Shown here in pieces: positions 25,448 to 34,607 of a stretch of DNA of 64,000 nucleotides (position 1 is its first letter; every line of letters starts with the position of its first letter). Source of the DNA: Paenibacillus sp. G2S3 (lineage in GTDB: Bacteria; Bacillota; Bacilli; Paenibacillales; Paenibacillaceae); contig NZ_CP126095.1 in NCBI RefSeq assembly GCF_030123105.1, positions 4,650,001 to 4,714,000 on the forward strand, in the 5' to 3' direction. The notes below the pieces were generated by a model, which searched no databases, was not told the DNA's origin, and saw nothing but the letters and a program-made list of their open reading frames with translations. A program made the position numbers and the translations under genes.

Positions 25448-26941
25448 TCACTGATATCTTTCATGTTTCTCCCAGCCCATGGTACGCGCTACAGCGTCTT
25501 TCCAGGCGTTGTAGCGACGTTCACGCTCATCCATATCCATTACAGGTGAGAAGACCCTCTCCGCTTTGTTAAAGCTTTCTAGCTGTTCTCTTGTCCAGAC
25601 CCCAGAGGTTAATCCAGCCAGAAGTGCTGCTCCCAGCGCAGTCGTCTCCGCATATGTTGTTCGAGTAACTTCACTACCGAGGATATCAGACTGGAACTGC
25701 ATGAGCAAATCATTACGAACAGCTCCACCATCTACACGAAGGCCGGTCAATGGCATGCCTGCGTCTTTTTCCATAGCTCCTATTACATCTCTAGACTGAA
25801 ATGCTAATGACTCTAACGTTGCTCGGACCAGATGTCCCGAGGTCGTGCCTCTAGTCAAACCAAATACGGCTCCACGTGAATACATATCCCAATAAGGCGC
25901 ACCCAGTCCGGTAAAAGCTGGTACGACGACAACCCCTTCACTGTCCTCAACTTCACGCGCTTTGTCTTCTGAGTCTGCTGGCTCCGTTATGAGTCCTAGA
26001 CCTTCCTGAAGCCATTGCACAGCCGCTCCGGCCACAAACACACTGCCCTCGAGCGCATAATAGAGTTCATCTCCCATTCCCCAAGCCACAGTGGTCAACA
26101 ACCCATGACTGGAGACTACAGCTTCTGTACCTGTATTCATTAGAATAAAGCATCCAGTTCCATATGTGTTTTTGGCACTGCCGGGTTCAAGGCAAGTATG
26201 TCCAAACAAAGCAGCCTGTTGATCTCCTAATACAGAGTGAATAGGTATTTCTGCCCCGAACCACTGAGCGTCTGCTGCTCCAAATTCATTTCCGGACATC
26301 CTTACTTCTGGCAGGATGGAGCGTGGTACACGAAGCTCTTCCATTAGCTCTTCGTCCCAGCAGCGCTTATGTAGATTATATAGCATCGTACGCGATGCAT
26401 TGGTTACATCAGTAGCATGCACAGCCCCGCCAGTAAGCTTCCAGATCAGCCAGCTGTCTACGGTTCCAGCTAATAGCTCGCCATGATTCGCCCGCTCACG
26501 TGCGCCGTCCACATGATCAAGAATCCAGGAGAATTTGGTTGCGGAAAAATAAGCATCCACAACAAGTCCCGTCTTGCTAGCAATGAGTCCCTCTAACCCC
26601 TTACTCTTAATCTCTTCACACCGCTCGGCAGTACGTCTATCCTGCCACACAATCGCAGGATAAATCGGCTTACCTGTTGCTTTATCCCAGATTAGGGCCG
26701 TTTCCCTCTGATTCGTAATTCCAATCGAATATATTTCCTGAGGCAATATCCCCCCTAGAGAAATCGCGTCTCTTGCAGCTGCAAGCTGTGACGCCCAGAT
26801 TTGCTCTGGGTCATGCTCCACCCAGCCAGGGTGTGGGAATGATTGTTTAACCTCATATTGCCCTTGTGAGACGATTCTAGCGTCCTTATCGAACACTATG
26901 GCTCGTGAACTAGTAGTCCCTTGGTCTAAAGATAAAATCAT
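25448..26941 (-). CDS. glpK: Glycerol kinase
   Basis: GlpK phosphorylates glycerol to glycerol 3-phosphate. The 497-residue protein shows the FGGY-kinase signatures: LDQGTTSSRA at the N-terminus, QDRRTAERC, the GLGAPYWDMYSRG region and the C-terminal LRVDGGAVRNDLLMQFQSDI. The start is ATG 26941, with GGGAGG seven bases upstream; the in-frame TTG at 26956 overlaps that ribosome-binding site. No glpF, glpD or glpP is adjacent, so control by an antiterminator cannot be seen here. Confidence 0.95.
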   Translation of the reverse strand: MILSLDQGTTSSRAIVFDKDARIVSQGQYEVKQSFPHPGWVEHDPEQIWASQLAAARDAISLGGILPQEIYSIGITNQRETALIWDKATGKPIYPAIVWQDRRTAERCEEIKSKGLEGLIASKTGLVVDAYFSATKFSWILDHVDGARERANHGELLAGTVDSWLIWKLTGGAVHATDVTNASRTMLYNLHKRCWDEELMEELRVPRSILPEVRMSGNEFGAADAQWFGAEIPIHSVLGDQQAALFGHTCLEPGSAKNTYGTGCFILMNTGTEAVVSSHGLLTTVAWGMGDELYYALEGSVFVAGAAVQWLQEGLGLITEPADSEDKAREVEDSEGVVVVPAFTGLGAPYWDMYSRGAVFGLTRGTTSGHLVRATLESLAFQSRDVIGAMEKDAGMPLTGLRVDGGAVRNDLLMQFQSDILGSEVTRTTYAETTALGAALLAGLTSGVWTREQLESFNKAERVFSPVMDMDERERRYNAWKDAVARTMGWEKHERYQ

Positions 26942-27011
26942 TTGATGGCCTCCCAAGCATAAACAATGAGATATGTTCCACGATGAACAAGATTAATGTG
27001 TTCGTTTCAAC

Positions 27012-27038
27012 AAAAAGCACCTCTGCTGTCAGAGGCGC
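27012..27038 (-). terminator. Rho-independent terminator after resE
   Basis: CCTCTG-CTGT-CAGAGG core stem with flanking GC pairs, then TTTTTG on the minus strand. It ends the res operon. Confidence 0.8.
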
Positions 27039-27059
27039 TATCACACATTGTGTTTGGAA

Positions 27060-28496
27060 TTACTGTTTTTCGACAGGAAGTCTTAGGGTAAAGGTTGTAC
27101 TTTCGCCCAACTTACTGGAAGCTGAAATGGTTCCGTGATGCGACTCAACAATATTTTTAACAATCGCCAGCCCAAGTCCTGTTCCACCTGATTCTCCCCG
27201 TACACGTGCCTTATCGGCTTTGTAGAAACGATCAAATATATATGGCAAATCTTCCTGTGGAATGCCGACGCCTTCATCCTGAATCTTAATTTCAAGATAG
27301 CGACGCCCCTCAAGGACACAAGTTCCTGTATGAACTGTGATCTTCTTGCCACCTTGTGTATGACGAAAAGCATTATCGAGCAAATTGGTTAAGACCTGCT
27401 CTAGCTTATCTTCATCAGCCGCTTTAAGAACAAGAACATCGCTCTCTTTGTTTAGCTGCAGATGAATATCACGTTCTTTAGCACGTACGGAAAATTTACG
27501 GTACACCCGTTCCAACAGTTCGTTCACATCTACCTCTGCCTTCAACATATCCGTATGTCCGGCTTCCATTCGCGCAAGGTCGAGCAAATCCTTTACAAGA
27601 CGTCCCATACGGAGTGATTCGTCATGAATGACCTGAATCAGTTCACTGCTTTCTTCAGGTGAAGAAGCCATGCCATCTAGTAAAGCCTCACTATATCCTT
27701 GCATCATCGATAATGGTGTCCGAATTTCATGAGAGACGTTTGCCACGAAGTCACGGCGCATTTTTTCGAGTCGTACTTCTTCAGTCACATCACGCAAAAC
27801 AGCAACCACTCCACGAATGCTACCCTCAGAATATAGAGGTGCCATATGGACGGACCACACACCCTGCCGGACATGTACATTAGAACGCTCATCGCCGCCT
27901 TGCTTCAACGTGCTCAAAAATAAAGGACGCAGGGGAGGTGGAACATTACTCTCCGCCGTTTCCGAATGAGGCTCAATGTCACTCTCTTGTTCCCACTCTA
28001 AGTCGCTCCAGCTCTCAAGCAGCGATTGACCATGTGGATTGGTCAGAATAATCTGGCCTTCAATGTCAAAGGTGATTACAGCATCGCTCATACTGCGCAA
28101 TACACTGGATAGATGACCCTTCTCATGGTGCAGACTGCGAATATTCTCTTCCAACTCCTCAGCCATATGGTTGAAGGAAGTCGCCAATTGGCCGATTTCG
28201 TCGCTTGTGACAAGCGTCAGCCTTGTTCCGTATTCACCACGTCGAATGTTGTTTGCAGCCTCGATGACACGTTGCATCGGTTGAGTGATCTTGGTAAACA
28301 AGAACAACGCGAAGAATGTCGTCAAAGAAAATCCGATCATGCACGTATACATAAATAAACGTTTGATATCGCCGGAATTGGCAAAGTTACTGTCGATATA
28401 GGGAAGTAAAAACAACCCGAGTGTAATAAGCACGACAGCGACCAGGCAGATGATCGTGACCCACAGCTTGCCGACAAGACTTCTCCAGAAGTTCAC
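27060..28496 (-). CDS. resE: Sensor histidine kinase ResE
   Basis: The 478-residue kinase has two N-terminal membrane helices (about residues 10-30 and 45-65) with a short loop, a HAMP domain, a PAS-like domain (about residues 120-220), and the HisKA/HATPase core: phospho-acceptor His in NVSHEIRTPLS, N-box NLLDNAFRHT, G1 DEGVGIP and G2 GTGLGLAIV. In B. subtilis ResE with ResD activates aerobic and anaerobic respiration genes under oxygen limitation. The GTG start follows the resD stop without a gap (TAA then GTG). The short sensor loop differs from the longer extracellular domain of B. subtilis ResE. Confidence 0.9.
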   Translation of the reverse strand: MNFWRSLVGKLWVTIICLVAVVLITLGLFLLPYIDSNFANSGDIKRLFMYTCMIGFSLTTFFALFLFTKITQPMQRVIEAANNIRRGEYGTRLTLVTSDEIGQLATSFNHMAEELEENIRSLHHEKGHLSSVLRSMSDAVITFDIEGQIILTNPHGQSLLESWSDLEWEQESDIEPHSETAESNVPPPLRPLFLSTLKQGGDERSNVHVRQGVWSVHMAPLYSEGSIRGVVAVLRDVTEEVRLEKMRRDFVANVSHEIRTPLSMMQGYSEALLDGMASSPEESSELIQVIHDESLRMGRLVKDLLDLARMEAGHTDMLKAEVDVNELLERVYRKFSVRAKERDIHLQLNKESDVLVLKAADEDKLEQVLTNLLDNAFRHTQGGKKITVHTGTCVLEGRRYLEIKIQDEGVGIPQEDLPYIFDRFYKADKARVRGESGGTGLGLAIVKNIVESHHGTISASSKLGESTTFTLRLPVEKQ

Positions 28497-29213
28497 TTAT
28501 TTAGGTACCTCAAGTTTGTAGCCTACACCCCATACGGTTGTAATCATCGCAGCGGATTCCGGTGATACCTTATTCAGTTTTTCACGAAGACGCTTCACAT
28601 GGGTATCGACTGTACGCAAATCTCCGAAAAACTCATAATTCCAAACATCTTTAAGCAGTTCTTCACGTGAGAACACTTTATCCGGCGAGATCGCCAAATA
28701 ATGCAGCAGTTCGTATTCTTTCGGTGTCAGACTCACTTCTTCGCCGCCAGCAGTAACGCGGTGCGCGTCATGCTCAATAATAAGATGAGTAAATACGATG
28801 TTATTACTGGAGTTGCTCTCTTTGGACAAAAATGCTGTTGCCGAAGAACGGCGCATAATGGCCTTCACGCGATAAATCACTTCGCGAGGGCTAAATGGCT
28901 TCACGACATAATCATCAGCGCCCATCTCAAAGCCCTGTACACGATTAATCTCTTCGCCTTTAGCTGTAAGCATTAAGACTGGTGTTGACTTAACCCCTCT
29001 GAGTCGGGTCAGCACTTCCATTCCATCAATGCCAGGCAGCATAACATCCAGCAAAATTAGACCGTAGTCATTAGCCGTTGCTTTACGAAGAGCGATTTCG
29101 CCATCTTCAGCTTCGTCGATTTCATAGCCTTCTTTTTCAAGATACATCTTAAGCAGGCGGCGAATGCGTTCCTCATCATCCACTACCAGAATTCTGTTTA
29201 AATGATCTGCCAT
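28497..29213 (-). CDS. resD: Response regulator ResD
   Basis: This OmpR/PhoB-type regulator has 238 residues: a receiver domain with VVDDEERIRR, the phospho-accepting Asp in LILLDVMLPG (about residue 56) and the KPF motif Lys, then a winged-helix DNA-binding domain (about residues 135-235) ending WGVGYKLE. It partners with ResE next door. In the family ResD activates respiration genes including its own operon. It lies 77 bases behind resC. Confidence 0.93.
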   Translation of the reverse strand: MADHLNRILVVDDEERIRRLLKMYLEKEGYEIDEAEDGEIALRKATANDYGLILLDVMLPGIDGMEVLTRLRGVKSTPVLMLTAKGEEINRVQGFEMGADDYVVKPFSPREVIYRVKAIMRRSSATAFLSKESNSSNNIVFTHLIIEHDAHRVTAGGEEVSLTPKEYELLHYLAISPDKVFSREELLKDVWNYEFFGDLRTVDTHVKRLREKLNKVSPESAAMITTVWGVGYKLEVPK

Positions 29214-29290
29214 TTCACAACAACCCCTTCATCAAATACAGTAGAACGTAACCTTAAATCCATTGTGCTGTGTTAGCAGGTTAACTATGC

Positions 29291-30553
29291 TCAGTCCGTC
29301 CCCGCATAAGAATGAAGTCCGGCGATGACTAGATTAACGCCAACTAAGGTAAACATTACGACCAAAAAGCCTAGAACGGCAAGCCAGGCAGATTTTCGCC
29401 CTTGCCATCCACGAGCCAATCGTAAATGAAGATAAGCGCTATAGAAGAGCCAAGTAACGAGTGCCCAGACTTCTTTGGGGTCCCATCCCCAGAATCTTCC
29501 CCAGGCTATTTGCGCCCATATCATTGCAAAGATCAAAGCGCCTAATGTGAAAATAGGAAAGCCAATGGCTATCGCCCTATACGTAATTTCATCTAGATCG
29601 CCTTCATCAATTCCGTCCATAACAGGGTGAATCGCTGCGCCCAGAGGCTTGCGAACGATCAAGCGAAGAATTCCGTAAAGGAGTAATCCGGAAAGAATCG
29701 ACCAGATTACAGTATTAAACTTCCGACCAGCATTCACACCATTCATCCATGAAGGAGCTTCAAAGAGAGGTTTTTTCATGCCAAGAAACGACTGGAAGCT
29801 TTCAATTTCGCTATTGTGAGGAGCCACAATTGGCGGCATTCGATAACTCACTTTCTCTATTGTACTATTTTCCTGCCCTGCGCTGTCAATCGTAACGTTG
29901 GGACGAACAAAAACAGTCTCATAACCTGCACCACGGAAAGCAAAAACTGAACCCAGAAACCCAATTATAACAATGATTGAAAAGAGAGTAAATTCAATCA
30001 GTCTCTGTTGCTTACGATCCGCCTTCTCTTTACTGGCAAAATTCACAGTCCGCAGCAGATACATTAGCCCTGCCGCAAATCCAACTGCAAAAAAGGATTC
30101 ACCTAGTGCTGCCAGTGTTACGTGAATCTTGAGATAGTTCGATTGCAGGGATGGAATTAACGGCTGAACCTCCTGCGGAAAGACAGCAGCGTATGCCATC
30201 ACAATAATGCTAATCGGAACTGCAAACAGACCGAGAATAACTTTGCGATAGATCGCGTACATCACTGTAAAGGCTACCATAACCATCATGGATAAGAAAG
30301 TCATGAACTCATACATATTGCTGACTGGAATATGTCCTGCACCAAACCAACGTGTAAAGAAATAAATAAGATGAAAGATAAGACCTATAGACGAAACAAT
30401 AAAAGCTATTTTACCCCATCGAGCAGTATGTTCCTCTGGCTTGCGGCCCGACCACTTGCGACCCATGATAGCGATAGTGAATAACATAAACGACCCGCTG
30501 TATAATAAGAATGCGGCAATAAAGACAGCACTGCTGATATCGAGCAAGCTCAT
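29291..30553 (-). CDS. resC: Cytochrome c biogenesis protein ResC (CcsB-type)
   Basis: ResC is the polytopic haem-handling subunit of the System II cytochrome c maturation complex. The 420-residue protein has about eight membrane helices and the WWD-type motif (WGRFWGWDPKEVWAL) that binds haem. Conserved histidines include H in LHVTLAALGES-like and AGLHSYAG segments. The ATG overlaps the resB stop (ATGA), so the two subunits are coupled. Confidence 0.94.
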   Translation of the reverse strand: MSLLDISSAVFIAAFLLYSGSFMLFTIAIMGRKWSGRKPEEHTARWGKIAFIVSSIGLIFHLIYFFTRWFGAGHIPVSNMYEFMTFLSMMVMVAFTVMYAIYRKVILGLFAVPISIIVMAYAAVFPQEVQPLIPSLQSNYLKIHVTLAALGESFFAVGFAAGLMYLLRTVNFASKEKADRKQQRLIEFTLFSIIVIIGFLGSVFAFRGAGYETVFVRPNVTIDSAGQENSTIEKVSYRMPPIVAPHNSEIESFQSFLGMKKPLFEAPSWMNGVNAGRKFNTVIWSILSGLLLYGILRLIVRKPLGAAIHPVMDGIDEGDLDEITYRAIAIGFPIFTLGALIFAMIWAQIAWGRFWGWDPKEVWALVTWLFYSAYLHLRLARGWQGRKSAWLAVLGFLVVMFTLVGVNLVIAGLHSYAGTD

Positions 30554-32235
30554 GTAAGGCCTCCTCCATTATCTATTGATTTTTCATCGACTACCATATC
30601 TACTTTTTCTAAAATAGAAACGATCTCACGACGGAAACCGAACCAATTCTTGTTCGTATGTCCTCCGAGTATTAGCTCTCCGTTTACAACGGTAAGCCAG
30701 ATGCGTCTATGCTGCCAGTAAAATCCAAGGACTAAACCTAGCATCACGATTGCTGCACCTAACCATACAAAAGGCATTGCACGATCAATACGTATATTCA
30801 AGTATGTAGTCGATTCCGAAAAATCAACATCGCTCATGTTGTCTACTTCAAGCTCAAGAAATCTATTGCTGCCACCAAGCTTATCGTTAATAGCCACCTG
30901 CTGAAACTGAGACTTGTCTACCTGCTTAGGAAAATAGAAGTACTGCTGCCCTTCCGCTGGCAAATTCGGTCCCTTAATCAAGAATAAGAATGCTGGTGCA
31001 TTCGGATAAGGCGACTTAGATATTGGCTGTCCATCCTCATTTAGTCCAAAATCCATATACTTCTCTTTTAAAGTCATCGTATAGGGTCCCGCTGTAATCG
31101 TACGCTGCGGATTCTTCATATCCAGCTTGAATTTACCATACGTCTCCCCTGTGCTGGAATTCTTAAGTACAGGCTGTACGGAACGTAGTACAGGTGTTAA
31201 ATCATAATCAAACTGATACGCTTTCAATCCTTTATAATCCAAAGGTGAGTTAACTTGGATATCATGCGTTGTCACCTCGGTAAGCTGCGGTTCCTTAGTA
31301 GGATCTGCACAATCCGCGGTACATTTGTACAGCACTGCTTTAGTTTGGAATAATTTTGGAAGGATTTTTTTGCCTCGAAACTCCTCAGGCATCTCTTCAT
31401 CTGTATAAAACTCTACGGTGAATTTCTCGTTTTTTAAATAGTAGGTCGTATCCGGGATCTGTGTAATCTCTCCTTGTGGGAAAGCAAGATGCTGATCCAT
31501 GTTGAGACCCGGTAATCCTCTTGCCAGTACAGCAAGTAAAAAAATAATCAAACCAATATGTATTACGTAAGGTCCCCAGCGGCTGAAGCGGTGTTTCTCT
31601 GCTAGCAGAGCTCCTCCATCCGTCTTGACTCGGTAGCCCTTTTTACGCATAGGCTGAACCACCCGAGTAACCCAAGCTTCTGGTTCTTCTTGCACTTCAG
31701 TAACTAGCACGGCCTTTTGCCGAGTTAAGAACTGACGATGTTTCCGAATCTTCTGCCTAGTTAATGCCTTATATAGCGGAAGTACTCTGTCCAAACTACA
31801 AATGACTAATGAAGCGCCAATCATTACGAGTAGAGTCACAAACCACCAGGATTCGTATGTATGTGAAAGTCCAAGCTTATAGTAAATGTCCCCAGCTGTT
31901 CCGTACTCCTGCTTATAATAACTCGATGCATCAATATTAAGGAAAGTACTCTCCTGAGGGAAAATGGTTCCCAGCATAGAGCCTAGCAGTGTCAAAACGA
32001 TTAAATAAATCGCTATTTTGACGGATGAAAAAAAGTTCCAAACTCGATCAATAATGCCTGGATTAACACGCTGCGAACGACGGGCTACACCATCATAACG
32101 CATCTCCAGATTCTCGCCCCAGTCCGATTCTTTGCCAAGCGGCTTTCCGCATGCTTCACATAGAACAGTGCCCACAGGGTTCTGGTGTCCACATTCACAT
32201 TTGGTATTGGTTATAAAAGCCTCGCGTTCACTCAT
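30550..32235 (-). CDS. resB: Cytochrome c biogenesis protein ResB (Ccs1-type)
   Basis: ResB pairs with ResC to deliver haem across the membrane and attach it to apocytochrome c. The 561-residue protein has an N-terminal CxC...CxxC zinc-ribbon-like patch (TKCECGHQN...LCEACGKP), three membrane helices near residues 70-190, a large extracytoplasmic domain and a final membrane helix near residue 510. I set the start at ATG 32235, overlapping the resA stop by one base (TGATG); a TTG at 32238 is also in frame. The N-terminal zinc-ribbon is an addition not present in many ResB proteins. Confidence 0.92.
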   Translation of the reverse strand: MSEREAFITNTKCECGHQNPVGTVLCEACGKPLGKESDWGENLEMRYDGVARRSQRVNPGIIDRVWNFFSSVKIAIYLIVLTLLGSMLGTIFPQESTFLNIDASSYYKQEYGTAGDIYYKLGLSHTYESWWFVTLLVMIGASLVICSLDRVLPLYKALTRQKIRKHRQFLTRQKAVLVTEVQEEPEAWVTRVVQPMRKKGYRVKTDGGALLAEKHRFSRWGPYVIHIGLIIFLLAVLARGLPGLNMDQHLAFPQGEITQIPDTTYYLKNEKFTVEFYTDEEMPEEFRGKKILPKLFQTKAVLYKCTADCADPTKEPQLTEVTTHDIQVNSPLDYKGLKAYQFDYDLTPVLRSVQPVLKNSSTGETYGKFKLDMKNPQRTITAGPYTMTLKEKYMDFGLNEDGQPISKSPYPNAPAFLFLIKGPNLPAEGQQYFYFPKQVDKSQFQQVAINDKLGGSNRFLELEVDNMSDVDFSESTTYLNIRIDRAMPFVWLGAAIVMLGLVLGFYWQHRRIWLTVVNGELILGGHTNKNWFGFRREIVSILEKVDMVVDEKSIDNGGGLT

Positions 32236-32756
32236 CAATTCACCAGCTTCCCAATTTGATCATCTAGTGAATCTAAATCAAGCTGGCCAATATGAATGCT
32301 GTCAATTTTACCCTTTGCATTAATAAAAAAAGTAGTTGGGAGTGGAGAAATACCATAACTTCGCACAGCTTCTCGTCCCGTGTCCATCAAAATCGGAAAA
32401 TCAATGTCGACTTGCTTCACAAAATTCTCGACAGTCATCTGATCTTCACCTACGTTAATTCCGATAACGACAACATCTTTGTCCTTCCATTTCTCCCATT
32501 GTGCTTGGAGAGCCGGCATTTCTTTTACACAAGGCGTGCACCATGAGCCCCAAAAATTCAGCACAATAGCCTTACCCTTATACTCGTCTAACGTATGCCC
32601 AAGTCCATCAAGACCCAGCAAATCAATGGCAGGCGCTTTACTACCTTCCTCTGGTTTTCCGCTTCCACCAAATACAGAGGAACCAATTGCATAACCACCT
32701 ACTAGAACGATTAGAAACAGAATTACGATTTGAATTGGTTTTCTCGCTTTACCCAC
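32235..32756 (-). CDS. resA: Thiol-disulfide oxidoreductase ResA
   Basis: ResA keeps apocytochrome c cysteines reduced outside the membrane. The 173-residue protein has an N-terminal signal-anchor helix (residues 8-25) and a thioredoxin fold with the active site WCTPC and the Glu-containing family segment. A GTG start at 32756 follows AGGGGG by eight bases. It begins the res operon. An unusual inverted repeat covers its ribosome-binding site; see the separate entry. Confidence 0.94.
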   Translation of the reverse strand: MGKARKPIQIVILFLIVLVGGYAIGSSVFGGSGKPEEGSKAPAIDLLGLDGLGHTLDEYKGKAIVLNFWGSWCTPCVKEMPALQAQWEKWKDKDVVVIGINVGEDQMTVENFVKQVDIDFPILMDTGREAVRSYGISPLPTTFFINAKGKIDSIHIGQLDLDSLDDQIGKLVN

Positions 32757-32764
32757 ATGTAAAG

Positions 32765-32852
32765 CCCCCTTCTGTGACGCAACTCATACTTATGTTGTAA
32801 GGTGTGAACATCCTATGAACATTATAGCGAATTTCGTCACAGCATTAGGGGG
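32765..32852 (-). promoter_or_regulatory. resA leader: inverted repeat covering the ribosome-binding site, with -10 box in the loop
   Basis: CCCCCT-T-CTGTGACG (32765-32779) and CGTCACAG-CATT-AGGGGG (32835-32852) are complementary over 14 pairs with a 55-base loop. On the minus strand the arm nearest resA contains its AGGGGG ribosome-binding site. A perfect TATAAT (minus strand, 32826-32821) lies in the loop. A transcript from that promoter lacks the distal arm, whereas read-through from rluB contains both. Confidence 0.5.
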
Positions 32853-32876
32853 TTTAATTGTGAATATTGTGTGTCT

Positions 32877-33635
32877 TTATGACTCTTTACGTGGAGTTCT
32901 TTCTTTGAGCAATCCTGCTTTGGCAATTTGCTGCAGATGGTTAATTTCATCTTTGGTCAAATGACGGTAGGATCCACGTTTAAGATTTTGCAGCATAATA
33001 TCCCCGAATGAGATCCGCTTCAGACGGAGAACGGGGTGTGAAATTGCATCAAACATGCGTCGTACCTGACGGTTACGTCCCTCGTGAATGGTAATGCTGA
33101 TTACCGCTTCTTTATTCACTTCATCAATATCTTTGTACTCGACTTCGGCAGGTGCTGTCATACCATCTTCCAGCTTGATCCCGGCCTTCAGCTTGTCCAG
33201 TGCAGTACCATGCGGGATACCCTTGACCGTAGCATGATACGTCTTAGGTACATGATGCTTAGGATGGGTAAGCAAGTTAGCGAAATCCCCATCATTCGTT
33301 AACAGCAGCAATCCTTCCGTATCGTAATCCAGACGGCCTACAGGGTAAACCCGTTCTGTAATTCCTTTAAGGTAGTCTGTTACAACCTTGCGACCCTTTG
33401 GATCGGAAGCACTTGTAATTACTCCTTTAGGCTTGTTGAACATAATGTAGATTTTGTTCTCGCCCCGGATCAGTCTACCGGAGACTTTAATAATATCTGT
33501 TGCGGGGTCCACCTTCGTGCCAAGCGTAGTTACGAGTTCCCCGTTGACTTCCACTTTACCGGCCAAAATCATTTCTTCACACTTACGTCTGGACGCCACA
33601 CCGGCCTGCGCCAAAATTTTCTGTAATCTTTCCAT
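32877..33635 (-). CDS. rluB: Pseudouridine synthase RluB
   Basis: RluB makes a pseudouridine in 23S rRNA. The 252-residue protein has an N-terminal S4 RNA-binding domain (LQKILAQAGVASRRKCEEMI) and the RsuA-type catalytic domain with the active Asp in GRLDYDTEGLLLLTNDG and the later GRNRQVRRMFDAI motif. The start ATG 33635 has AGGTGA upstream. It is upstream of resA as in B. subtilis and downstream of the spm genes. Confidence 0.95.
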   Translation of the reverse strand: MERLQKILAQAGVASRRKCEEMILAGKVEVNGELVTTLGTKVDPATDIIKVSGRLIRGENKIYIMFNKPKGVITSASDPKGRKVVTDYLKGITERVYPVGRLDYDTEGLLLLTNDGDFANLLTHPKHHVPKTYHATVKGIPHGTALDKLKAGIKLEDGMTAPAEVEYKDIDEVNKEAVISITIHEGRNRQVRRMFDAISHPVLRLKRISFGDIMLQNLKRGSYRHLTKDEINHLQQIAKAGLLKERTPRKES

Positions 33636-33655
33636 TTTCGACTAGTCACCTCAGA

Positions 33656-34000
33656 TTAATGATAACCATCAGAGGGATAAATCACAAGTTCATTCCATGG
33701 AAAAAATGCTCCTGGGCAGTAATTATTGTGGGGTTCGATGATTAAAGGGGAGATTTGGTAGCGCTCTACCAGTTCTAAAATGAGTTTACCCGTTGCAAAT
33801 AGCTGTCCTTTCCTTCCAGATAATGGAGGAATGCCGTCTTCCTTGCTGAAATCGCCTTCCAAGCAAATGTGAATATACTCCGGATCGGTCAGCAACGGCG
33901 CCGCATAAATGTCTCCGTTGACATCAACCCAGAAATCAAAGCCTTTGCCATTAATGGAAGTACAGCGAGACTGATGCACAATAAAACCTTTATAGTTCAT
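33656..34000 (-). CDS. Small, degenerate N-acetylmuramoyl-L-alanine amidase-like (Amidase_2/PGRP) protein
   Basis: From ATG 34000 (GGGAGG upstream) the product is 114 residues. The order of motifs follows Amidase_2 proteins: a GFIVHQSR start where IVIHHS is usual, FDFWVDVNGDIYAAP in place of the 'YHFVIDRDG' strand, HICLEGDF, an ATGKLILELVERY helix and the terminal PHNNYCPGAFFPW (HxxxCPG, usually zinc-binding). The first zinc His pair is imperfect and the domain is short (typically 140-160 residues), so activity is doubtful. It has no signal peptide. It lies between rluB and spmB in a sporulation block. Confidence 0.7.
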   Translation of the reverse strand: MNYKGFIVHQSRCTSINGKGFDFWVDVNGDIYAAPLLTDPEYIHICLEGDFSKEDGIPPLSGRKGQLFATGKLILELVERYQISPLIIEPHNNYCPGAFFPWNELVIYPSDGYH

Positions 34001-34066
34001 AGCGGATTGCCTCCCTCCACATTGCTGCAATAGCATATGTCAAGGAAGAATAGGGGGTGACGCCTC

Positions 34067-34600
34067 CTACCCAAAAAGCAGGAGGCAGACCGCGATCGCG
34101 GCTACAAAGCCAACAACATCGGAGAATAGACCTACCTTTAGTGCATAACGCCCGTTACGTACACCTACGGCTCCAAAATATACCGTTAATACATAAAGTG
34201 TTGTGTCCGTGCTGCCCTGTATAGTAGAGGCAATCATACCGATAAGAGAATCTGGGCCATGCACGCGAATCAGATCCGTCGTATAAGCTAGCGAGCCTGT
34301 CCCTGTGAGGGGCCGCAGAAGACCTAGTGGCAGTACTTCTGGAGGTACGCCAAGTCCTCGCAGGGCAGGCGATATGAATCCCATTAGGAAGTCAAGTGCG
34401 CCCGATGCACGAAAGACGCTGATTGCAACAAGCATTCCCACAAGATGAGGAATAATCGCGATTGCCGTACCAAATCCATCCTTCGCCCCTTCAACAAATG
34501 ACTCATACACCGGGACTTTGCGCGTAAAAGCATAGAGCGGGATGAACGTAATCATGACCGGAATCGCCCATGCCGATAGGAGACTGATTAACTGGTACAA
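34067..34600 (-). CDS. spmB: Spore maturation protein SpmB
   Basis: SpmB and SpmA are membrane proteins needed for spore core dehydration in B. subtilis. This 177-residue protein is polytopic with the nucleoside-recognition (Gate) domain features (GAKDGFGTAIAIIPHLVGMLVAI and a C-terminal helix). The start is TTG 34600 behind GGGTGA. It follows spmA by seven bases. With spmA it probably forms a membrane complex. Confidence 0.92.
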   Translation of the reverse strand: MYQLISLLSAWAIPVMITFIPLYAFTRKVPVYESFVEGAKDGFGTAIAIIPHLVGMLVAISVFRASGALDFLMGFISPALRGLGVPPEVLPLGLLRPLTGTGSLAYTTDLIRVHGPDSLIGMIASTIQGSTDTTLYVLTVYFGAVGVRNGRYALKVGLFSDVVGFVAAIAVCLLLFG

Positions 34601-34607
34601 GTCATGC

